Source: an uncultured Butyricicoccus sp. (GTDB lineage Bacteria > Bacillota > Clostridia > Oscillospirales > Butyricicoccaceae). Taken from it: a stretch of 64,000 bases of DNA. Positions within the stretch are counted from its first letter, which is position 1. Each line of letters opens with the position of its first letter. Location of the stretch: the NCBI GenBank assembly GCA_900547195.1, contig URFQ01000004.1:1-64000 (forward strand), written 5' to 3'. The position numbers were made by a program, and so were the translations under genes. The notes under the pieces are model-generated. The model ran no database searches. It was not told where the DNA came from and saw only the letters and a program-made list of their open reading frames with translations. Below, piece after piece: positions 34,496 to 40,934 of the stretch.

Positions 34496-34969
34496 TTACC
34501 GCAGATATTCCAGCACGGCTGTAAAGCTGCGCATCAGATTTGCGACCGCGTCCCCCAGCGTCGCACCGGCGTTTGAAACCTCGGTGACTTCCGGGTTCGT
34601 CATTTCTATGTATTCCACCTGCGATGGATCCATCTTGACCATGCCAAGCGTATCCTGCGCGTATTCTTCCACGTAGCTGATGCTCAGCGCCTGCTCCTGC
34701 TGGGTCTTCAGCGAAACATATTCGCTTTGCAGTTCGTCCAACGCGGCCTGCTGCTCCCCAATTTCCTTGGTCAGCCTTGTCAGATGCATCTGGTTATACA
34801 GCAGGGTCATGCACAGCGCGACCACTGCGGCGGTGAACAGCACCCGGACCGGGGTCACGGCATGGCGGATGCGTTTGCGCACCCGGCGCACACGAACCGC
34901 CATAGGCAGTTCCATATTGGGCAGCTGCTGATCCTGTGCCAGCACCTGGCGCTCGTCAATTTGTGCCAT
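34496..34969 (-). CDS. ftsL: FtsL/DivIC-like septum protein
   Basis: 157 aa. A basic N-terminal tail is followed by one membrane segment (about 43-60, VLFTAAVVALCMTLLYNQM), then an extracytoplasmic coiled coil (LTKEIGEQQAALDELQSEYV) and the LGMVKMDPSQVEYIE block seen in FtsL-type proteins. It lies between rsmH and spoVD, the usual place of ftsL. Primary sequence is poorly conserved, so the assignment rests on topology and position. Confidence 0.8.
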   Translation of the reverse strand: MAQIDERQVLAQDQQLPNMELPMAVRVRRVRKRIRHAVTPVRVLFTAAVVALCMTLLYNQMHLTRLTKEIGEQQAALDELQSEYVSLKTQQEQALSISYVEEYAQDTLGMVKMDPSQVEYIEMTNPEVTEVSNAGATLGDAVANLMRSFTAVLEYLR

Positions 34970-35002
34970 GCTCCTCTCCCTTTCCGAATGGTCTCCCCAA
35001 TT

Positions 35003-35947
35003 TTACAGTTTCTCACACACGCGCAGCTTCGCCGAGCGCGCCCGCGCATTTTCCTTGACTTCCGCCGCCCCCGGCAGGATGGGTTTGCGGCTGATGAGTT
35101 TTACACGCGGCTTTTTCCCGCACACGCACACCGGGAAATCGCGCGGACAGGTGCAGCCCTGCGCCGCCGACCGGAATGCTTCCTTTACAATGCGGTCCTC
35201 CAGCGAGTGGAAGGTGATGACGGCCAGCCGCCCCCCCGGCTTCAGCACGTCGATGGCCTTGCCCATCGCCTCGCGCACCGCGCCCAGCTCGTCGTTGACC
35301 GCAATACGGATGGCCTGGAACGAGCGCTTGGCCGGATGCTGCTTTTCGCGGAGCGCAGCCGCAGGCATCGCCCCGCGGATGAGATCCGCCAGTTCCCCGG
35401 TGGTCTCAACCGGCTGTTCGGCACGTCTGCGCTCAATCGCGGCCGCGATCAGGGGCGCATAGCGTTCCTCGCCGTATTCGAACAAAATTCTGCGGATGTC
35501 CTCCCGGCTCCATGTGTTGACCACGTCATAAGCGGTCAGCGTCTGCTGCCGGTCCATGCGCATATCGAGCGGTGCGTCGTGCATGTAGGAAAACCCGCGT
35601 TCGGCCTCGTCGAGCTGCGGCGAGGACACGCCGAGGTCGAACAGGATGCCGTCCGCGCCGTCCAGCCCCTCGGCGGCCAGCACTTCGTCCAGCGCGCGAA
35701 AATCGCTTTTTGCGAGCGTCACGCGATCCCAGACCGGCGCGAGCCGTTTGCGGGCGTTTGCGAGCGCCTCGTCGTCGCGGTCGATGCAAATCAGACGGCC
35801 GCCCTGTCCGAGCCGCTGCGCGATGCGAAGCGAATGCCCCGCGCCGCCAAGCGTCGCGTCCATGTAAGTCCCATCCGGCCGGATTTGGAGCGCGTCGAGG
35901 CACTCGTCCAGCAGGATCGAAATATGATGAAATTCGGTATGATTCAT
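35003..35947 (-). CDS. rsmH: 16S rRNA m4C1402 methyltransferase RsmH
   Basis: 314 aa SAM-dependent methyltransferase. SAM motif YMDATLGGAGHS (near residue 28), then ILFDLGVSSPQLDEAERGFS, DMRMD and the C-terminal SLEDRIVKEAF. It modifies the decoding centre of 16S rRNA. ATG 35947 is used; the frame extends upstream only into mraZ. Second gene of the mraZ operon. Confidence 0.95.
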   Translation of the reverse strand: MNHTEFHHISILLDECLDALQIRPDGTYMDATLGGAGHSLRIAQRLGQGGRLICIDRDDEALANARKRLAPVWDRVTLAKSDFRALDEVLAAEGLDGADGILFDLGVSSPQLDEAERGFSYMHDAPLDMRMDRQQTLTAYDVVNTWSREDIRRILFEYGEERYAPLIAAAIERRRAEQPVETTGELADLIRGAMPAAALREKQHPAKRSFQAIRIAVNDELGAVREAMGKAIDVLKPGGRLAVITFHSLEDRIVKEAFRSAAQGCTCPRDFPVCVCGKKPRVKLISRKPILPGAAEVKENARARSAKLRVCEKL

Positions 35948-35975
35948 TGGTTTACTCTCTTTGTGCAGCAGTGGA

Positions 35976-36392
35976 TTAGAAGCCGAGTTCCTCCATGGCC
36001 TCGATGATGCGCTCTTCTGTGATGGCATCGTTGTATGCGTCCCAGCGGGCCGCGTCCCAGATTTCGGCATGGCCGGAAACGCCGGTGATGACCGCTTCCT
36101 TGGTAAGCTCCGCATATTTCCGCAGGCCGGCCGGCAGCAGGATGCGCCCCTGGCTGTCCAGCTCCGCGTCAAACGCAGAGGAAAAAAAGAACCTTTGCAA
36201 ATCGCGCGCCTTGCTCATCGGCAGCGCGCGGATGCGCTCTTCGAGGATATTCCATTCGTTTTCCGGATAGATGGCAAGGCATTTGTCCAAGCCGCGCGTC
36301 ACGGTGAAGCGTTCGCCAAGCTCCTCGCGGAGTTTTGCCGGGATAAACAGACGGCCTTTCACGTCGATTGAATGCCTGTATTCGCCCTTCAT
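35976..36392 (-). CDS. mraZ: Transcriptional regulator MraZ
   Basis: 138 aa with two AbrB-like halves, each with the DxxGR motif (DVKGRLFIP near residue 10, DSQGRILLP near residue 78). MraZ binds repeats ahead of its own gene and represses the division/wall operon. Three such repeats lie at 36427-36456, after a good promoter. First gene of the cluster. Confidence 0.95.
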   Translation of the reverse strand: MKGEYRHSIDVKGRLFIPAKLREELGERFTVTRGLDKCLAIYPENEWNILEERIRALPMSKARDLQRFFFSSAFDAELDSQGRILLPAGLRKYAELTKEAVITGVSGHAEIWDAARWDAYNDAITEERIIEAMEELGF

Positions 36393-36426
36393 GAGCCGTC
36401 ACCCCGCTTTCCGTATGCGGCAGGAC

Positions 36427-36456
36427 GCCACACTTTGCGCCACCTTCCACCACCTT
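36427..36456 (-). promoter_or_regulatory. Three MraZ boxes in perfect 10-bp register
   Basis: On the minus strand AAGGTGGTGG, AAGGTGGCGC and AAAGTGTGGC run head to tail with no gap. They match the known MraZ operator pattern (AAAGTG-type box plus 3-4 nt, repeated each turn) and begin 6 bp after the -10. Confidence 0.85.
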
Positions 36457-36462
36457 GGATTC

Positions 36463-36491
36463 ATTATACTCTTTTTGTCATCGTTTTGCAA
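36463..36491 (-). promoter_or_regulatory. Promoter of the mraZ division/wall cluster
   Basis: On the minus strand: -35 TTGCAA (36486-36491), 17-bp spacer, -10 TATAAT (36463-36468). Confidence 0.85.
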
Positions 36492-36596
36492 CCCTGATTC
36501 AGAACTTTTCTGAAATCCAACAGGCGGTTTTATTCTATGTTTCCGCAGAATATTGCACCATTTCCAGGGTTCGAACTCATGTTCGCAACAGATGGG

Positions 36597-36634
36597 CAAA
36601 AAAGGGCGGGCACCGCCAAACCAGTGTCCGCCCC
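36597..36634 (-). terminator. Terminator between the coaD group and mraZ
   Basis: On the minus strand GGGCGGACAC / GTGCCCGCCC followed by TTTTTT. It isolates the upstream housekeeping genes from the mraZ promoter. Confidence 0.85.
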
Positions 36635-36668
36635 CGTTGTTATGCAGTTTGAACAATATCAGTAATTG

Positions 36669-37133
36669 TCATACCTGGCTTTTGCTGGCAAGTTCACGAA
36701 AACGCACGCGCGCCTTCTTCACTTCTTCCAGGCCAAGCGCAACCGACTCCTCCGTGCGCTTCAGTGTGTCCTCGCAATACATGTTTGCCGCCTTGTGCAG
36801 CTCGCGGGACTGGGTCTCGGCATTGACGAGGATTTCCTTGGCCTTGGCGCGCGCCGCCTTGACCACCTCGGTCTCGCTGACCATCACGCGGGCCGATTCC
36901 TCGGCCTGCTTCTTGAGCGCATCCGCCTCGCGCTTGCCGGCCGCAATCAGCTCATTGCGCTTTTCCACGATGTCCTGCGCCATCTTGATATCCGAGGGCA
37001 GGGAAACGCGCAGCTCGTCCAGCATATCGAGCACACGGTCACGCTCGAGCATGCACTTGTCGGTAAAGGGCACCGCGCCGGCGTCCTGCACCATTTCGTA
37101 TAGGTTATTGACCAGTTCTTCTACCGTTGCCAT
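36669..37133 (-). CDS. Coiled-coil protein of unknown function, DivIVA/ATPase-b-like
   Basis: 154 aa, almost wholly charged helix (heptads from about residue 45 on, e.g. KREADALKKQAEESARVMV), with no membrane segment or signal. The N-terminal part (VEELVNNLYEMVQDA) may be a small folded head. Such proteins next to coaD are common in Clostridia and are annotated variously as ATPase or DivIVA-like. It lies 3 nt after coaD and is last in its unit. A scaffold role at the membrane or septum is a guess. Confidence 0.65.
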   Translation of the reverse strand: MATVEELVNNLYEMVQDAGAVPFTDKCMLERDRVLDMLDELRVSLPSDIKMAQDIVEKRNELIAAGKREADALKKQAEESARVMVSETEVVKAARAKAKEILVNAETQSRELHKAANMYCEDTLKRTEESVALGLEEVKKARVRFRELASKSQV

Positions 37134-37136
37134 CTT

Positions 37137-37622
37137 TTATCCATCCTTTCGCACACGATGTAATATCTCTTTCTCGATTTTCGGGGGCACAAACCCCGCA
37201 ATGGAGCCGCCATGCAGCGCGATGTCCTTGACCATTGAGGAGGACAGGTACATATATTCCGCGCTGGTCATCAAAAATGCTGTGTCTACGTCCGGGTTCA
37301 GCTTGCGGTTGGCAAGCGCCATGGAAAACTCGTTTTCAAAGTCGCTCATCGCCCGCAGGCCCTTGACGATCGTGCACGCGCCACGCTTACCCGCATAGTC
37401 GGCAAGCAGGCCGCTGTAGCCGTCAATTTCGACGTTCGGCAGATGATCGGTCACACACCGCAGCAGGTGCATCCGTTCCTCCGCCGTAAAAATCGGGAAT
37501 TTCGATACATTGTGCATCACCACAACAATCAGTTTGTCAAATAGTTCTGATGCGCGTTCGATGATGTCCAGATGGCCCAGCGTGACCGGATCAAAGGAGC
37601 CCGGATAAATTGCAATTTTCAT
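37137..37622 (-). CDS. coaD: Phosphopantetheine adenylyltransferase CoaD
   Basis: 161 aa nucleotidyltransferase of coenzyme A synthesis. IYPGSFDPVTLGHLDIIERA holds the HxGH-like T(x)GH motif, and the C-terminal SSSMVKDIALHGG matches the ISSTxVR-like block. Length is exactly that of the family. Start overlaps the rsmD stop by 4 nt. Confidence 0.96.
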   Translation of the reverse strand: MKIAIYPGSFDPVTLGHLDIIERASELFDKLIVVVMHNVSKFPIFTAEERMHLLRCVTDHLPNVEIDGYSGLLADYAGKRGACTIVKGLRAMSDFENEFSMALANRKLNPDVDTAFLMTSAEYMYLSSSMVKDIALHGGSIAGFVPPKIEKEILHRVRKDG

Positions 37623-38176
37623 AATTCAGTTCTCTCTGTCTGATCGTTTCGGAAAACGGTGATCCGGGTCGCGCCATAGCGGTATTCCCGGCCGGGCGCG
37701 AAGGGTGCGTCAAATTCATCCTCAAGCGCGCTTTCGCATAATATTATACCAGAGGGGGACAAAATGTCAAACCTATTGATGGCAAAAAGTGCGTCATTCA
37801 GAATTTTTCCACCATAGGGAGGATCCAAAAGGATAAGGTCGTACCTCCCCTTCCCGCAGCGGGAGACGAATGCCGCCGCCCCGCCGCTGTGTATACAGCT
37901 GCGGCTTTCCACCCGCGCAGCCTGGATATTTTTGCGGATGACCGCAAGCGCGGCGCGGCTTTGGTCCACAAAGTCACAGGACGCCGCGCCGCGGCTGAGG
38001 GCCTCGATCCCCAGCTGGCCGGTGCCCGCAAACAAATCAAGCACACGCGCGCCGCAGATCTCGTTCTGGATGATATTGAACACCGATTCCTTGACGCGGT
38101 CGGTGGTCGGCCGGGTGTTCATGCCGGGCACGGGCTGAAGCTTGCAGCCCCGCGCCGATCCGGATATTACTCGCAT
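37619..38176 (-). CDS. rsmD: 16S rRNA m2G966 methyltransferase RsmD
   Basis: 185 aa. SAM motif VLDLFAGTGQLGIEALSRGA and catalytic ILLDPPYG (NPPY-type) are both present. N-terminal GSARG(C)KL and RPTTDRVKESVFNI are standard. AAAGGA precedes ATG. The first 30 nt of the gene are duplicated 217 bp upstream at the end of uvrC, evidence of an insertion between formerly overlapping genes. Confidence 0.95.
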   Translation of the reverse strand: MRVISGSARGCKLQPVPGMNTRPTTDRVKESVFNIIQNEICGARVLDLFAGTGQLGIEALSRGAASCDFVDQSRAALAVIRKNIQAARVESRSCIHSGGAAAFVSRCGKGRYDLILLDPPYGGKILNDALFAINRFDILSPSGIILCESALEDEFDAPFAPGREYRYGATRITVFRNDQTERTEL

Positions 38177-38393
38177 TATTCATTTTCCTTTCTTTCGGCG
38201 CGTTCGTTCATGCGTCCCTGCCCGCGGATCATGCGTCCCCGCCCCGGGCCTGTACCTGCTCTCAAGAAATCCGCGCCCAGCGCGGGAATAAGGACAGAGG
38301 CCTACGGGCTCCGGCCATGCGCCTTCGGCGAGATGGCCGCCAAATAGGCCGCCGGCCTATTTGGCCCCGCGCCGATCCGGATATTACTCGCAT
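38147..38393. repeat. Insertion bounded by a 30-bp direct repeat between uvrC and rsmD
   Basis: Identical 30-bp copies lie at 38147-38176 and 38364-38393. One copy is the start of rsmD, the other holds the stop of uvrC, so before insertion the two genes would have overlapped by about 10 nt. The 187-bp insert (38177-38363) has GC hairpins, including CCAAATAGGCC / GGCCTATTTGG at its right end, and a segment (38218-38248) similar to 40277-40307 upstream of uvrC. No ORF. Confidence 0.85.
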
Positions 38394-40237
38394 GGATGGT
38401 CTCCTTTTTCGTCTTTGCTGAAAAACTCAAATACGGCCCGGGCGGTGTTCGCAGGTACAACGCGCTGCAATTCGTCCAGCGAGGCGCGTTTAATCGCGTC
38501 AATGGTCTTAAAATGCCTCAAAAGCTCGTTTCTTCGCTTGTCGCCCACACCTTCGATTTTATCGAGCGTGGAGCCGCGCATGCGCTTTGCGCCGAGCGTG
38601 CGGTTGTAGGTGATCGCAAACCGATGGGTTTCCTCCTGAATGCGGCCGATGAGCGCAAACACAGCGGGTACGGTCGAAATGCCGAATTCCCGGCCGTCGG
38701 GCGCGACCAGGCCGCGCGTGCGGTGATGATCGTCCTTGACCATGCCGAAGCAGGGCGTTGTCACCCCAAACGAATCCAATACGGCCTGCGCGGTGCGCAC
38801 ATGGCCAAGGCCGCCGTCAATCAGGAACGCGGACGGCAGCGGGCAGAATTTTTCATCGCCCTCCTTCCAGCGCTGCAAACGGCGGGTGAGCATTTCCGCC
38901 ATGGAGGCGTAGTCGTCCTGCCCTTCGGCGGCGCGCGCAATCTGGAAACGGCGGTAACGGCTGCGTTTCGGCTGCGCGTGCTCGAACACGACCATGGAGC
39001 CGACCGTATCCGCGCCTGCAAAGTTGGAAATATCATAGCTTTCAAGCAGGACGGGCAGCTCTTCCAGACCGGTCATGCCTTGCAGCAGCTCGAGCGACTT
39101 ATAGCGCCGCTCCTGATTGGTTTCCGCGCGTGAAATCTCCTCGGCGGCGTTTTTCTGCGCCAGCCGGATGAGATCGCGGCGTTTCCCGCGCTGCGGCACC
39201 GCAAGGTCAATCCTACGCTCCGCAATGGACGAAAGGAAACCCGCTACCGCGTCCATATCCTCAATGGCGTCACTGAGCAGCACAGTCCTCGGCGCCGCCT
39301 GCCGCAGCGAATAATACTGCTTGATGAACGCGCCAAGCACCTCGCCCGCATCCTCGCTGGTCGCGCCGTCGATGATCGTGTATTCCTTGTCCTGCAACGC
39401 ACCGCCCAGATAATGCAGCACAACCACGCAGCCCTTGGTCTGTCCCTGCACGAAGGCCAGGGCGTCCAGATCGGCAAACGTGCCCGCGACCACCTTTTGT
39501 TTCTCTCCCAGCGCGTGGATGGCCTTGATCCGGTCGCGCAGCAGGGCGGCGCGCTCGAATTGCAATTCTTCGGAGGCTTCAAGCATTTTTTCTTCCAGAT
39601 CCTGCACTAGCTTTTTGGAGTTCCCCTCCAAAAGCGCCACGCCCTCGCCCACGAGCGCCGCGTATTCCTCCGCCGAAATGCCGCCCGCGCACGGTGCGAG
39701 ACAGCGCCCCAGATGACGGTTCAGGCATGGCCGGTCCTTGCCAATGTCGCGCGGGAACACCCGGCGGCAGGTTTTCAGCTTGAGCGTTTCTGAAATAGTT
39801 TCAATGACCTGATAGGCGATATGGCGGCTGAGATAGGGGCCAAAATAGCGGTTTGCGTCCGCCTGCGGCTTGGACACGATCGAAAACTCCGGAAAGGGCT
39901 TCGAGGTTGTGACCCGGATATATGGATAGCCCTTGTCATCCTTGAGCAGGATGTTGTACTTGGGCTTGTATTTCTTGATCATCGAGTTTTCGAGCACCAA
40001 GGCCTCATACTCGGATTCGGTCACAATGATGTCAAAGTCCCAGATGTTCGACACCATTTTCCGCGTCTTGGGCGTGTGCCGGGAATCGCTCTGGAAATAC
40101 TGGCTCACGCGGTTTTTAAGCGCCTTGGCCTTGCCGACGTAAATGACCTCCCCGGCGCGGTTTTTCATGATGTAAACCCCCGGCTGATACGGCAGAGCCA
40201 AAACCTTGGTTTTCAGTTCGTCAAATCGTTCGCTCAT
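38384..40237 (-). CDS. uvrC: Excinuclease ABC subunit UvrC
   Basis: 617 aa. GIY-YIG nuclease domain at the N-terminus (GVYIMKNRAGEVIYVGKAKA, residues about 18-38), UVR domain near residue 205, RNase H-like C-terminal nuclease, and helix-hairpin-helix at the end (LDKIEGVGDKRRNELLRHF). It makes both incisions in nucleotide excision repair. ATG 40237 has GAAAGGAG upstream. Its last codons (CE, stop) lie in the duplicated 30-bp sequence. Confidence 0.96.
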   Translation of the reverse strand: MSERFDELKTKVLALPYQPGVYIMKNRAGEVIYVGKAKALKNRVSQYFQSDSRHTPKTRKMVSNIWDFDIIVTESEYEALVLENSMIKKYKPKYNILLKDDKGYPYIRVTTSKPFPEFSIVSKPQADANRYFGPYLSRHIAYQVIETISETLKLKTCRRVFPRDIGKDRPCLNRHLGRCLAPCAGGISAEEYAALVGEGVALLEGNSKKLVQDLEEKMLEASEELQFERAALLRDRIKAIHALGEKQKVVAGTFADLDALAFVQGQTKGCVVVLHYLGGALQDKEYTIIDGATSEDAGEVLGAFIKQYYSLRQAAPRTVLLSDAIEDMDAVAGFLSSIAERRIDLAVPQRGKRRDLIRLAQKNAAEEISRAETNQERRYKSLELLQGMTGLEELPVLLESYDISNFAGADTVGSMVVFEHAQPKRSRYRRFQIARAAEGQDDYASMAEMLTRRLQRWKEGDEKFCPLPSAFLIDGGLGHVRTAQAVLDSFGVTTPCFGMVKDDHHRTRGLVAPDGREFGISTVPAVFALIGRIQEETHRFAITYNRTLGAKRMRGSTLDKIEGVGDKRRNELLRHFKTIDAIKRASLDELQRVVPANTARAVFEFFSKDEKGDHPCE

Positions 40238-40276
40238 GGCTGCTCCTTTCCGCGGTATCCGCACGTTTCCGCCTTT

Positions 40277-40382
40277 CTGCCCGCGGAAAATGCATTCCTG
40301 CCCCGGGGGATGCTTTCCCGGCGTCGTGACGCTCCACGTCAAGGCCGCCGCCAAACAGCCCGCCGGGCTGTTTGCCCGGATC
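40277..40382. repeat. Second copy of the uvrC/rsmD-type intergenic repeat (partial)
   Basis: 40277-40307 matches 38218-38248 at 26 of 31 positions (shared CTGCCCGCGGA and GCCCCGGG). The hairpin at 40343-40376 (CCAAACAGCCC / GGGCTGTTTG) is laid out like that at 38340-38365. No flanking direct repeat is seen. Located between the HPr terminator and uvrC. Confidence 0.5.
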
Positions 40383-40402
40383 CGCCGTTTTTGTCATACG
40401 AG

Positions 40403-40430
40403 AAAAAGCACCGCTGTTCGCGGTGCTTTT
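40403..40430 (-). terminator. Terminator of the HPr-like gene
   Basis: On the minus strand AAAAGCACCGC-GAACA-GCGGTGCTTTTTC, about 20 nt past the stop. Confidence 0.9.
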
Positions 40431-40447
40431 GAAAGCCAAACAGAAAA

Positions 40448-40711
40448 TCAATCGGTGAAGTTCGAGGTGATCAGCTCAACCAGAGCGTTGACAGCCTCTT
40501 CTTCGTCTGGGCCGTCCGCAATCAGGTTAATCGTGGTGCCCTTGGTAATGCCGAGGGACAGGATGCCCAGCAGGCTCTTTGCATTCACACGGCGCTCTTC
40601 CTTCTCGACGAGGATCGTGCTCTTAAACTCGTTGGCTTTCTGGATAAAAAACGTTGCCGGTCTTGCATACAGACCTACCTGATTGGTCACCTGTACTTCT
40701 TTCGAATACAT
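40448..40711 (-). CDS. HPr-family regulator lacking the PTS histidine (Crh-like)
   Basis: 87 aa HPr fold. The active-site block reads QVGLYARPATFF, with Tyr at position 15 where HPr has the phosphorylated His. The regulatory Ser46 and its context (NAKSLLGILSLGI) are kept. A protein of this kind cannot pass phosphate in the PTS but could be phosphorylated on Ser46 by HPr kinase and act as a catabolite co-regulator, like Crh of Bacillus (which has Gln15). It has its own promoter and terminator, so a one-gene unit. A separate true HPr should exist elsewhere if the PTS is active. Confidence 0.9.
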   Translation of the reverse strand: MYSKEVQVTNQVGLYARPATFFIQKANEFKSTILVEKEERRVNAKSLLGILSLGITKGTTINLIADGPDEEEAVNALVELITSNFTD

Positions 40712-40780
40712 TTCCTCATCGCTCCCTATTCTTTAGAATCAATAATCAAAATAAAGTTTCCCAAAGTGAAGTCTACAAAT

Positions 40781-40809
40781 AGAATACCGTTTTTTTAACC
40801 TTTCGTCAA
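40781..40809 (-). promoter_or_regulatory. Promoter of the HPr-like gene
   Basis: On the minus strand: -35 TTGACG (40804-40809), 17-bp spacer, -10 TATTCT (40781-40786). Confidence 0.75.
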
Positions 40810-40934
40810 CACCAAATTTTCCCTTTCTGGCTTTGTTTTTGTAGAAAATTCCGAGAAAAAGCACTTTTAATTGTATCAATTCGCCAATAAACCGTAAAAA
40901 AAGTTGCACAATAACCGTTTTTGAAAGTCCGTAT

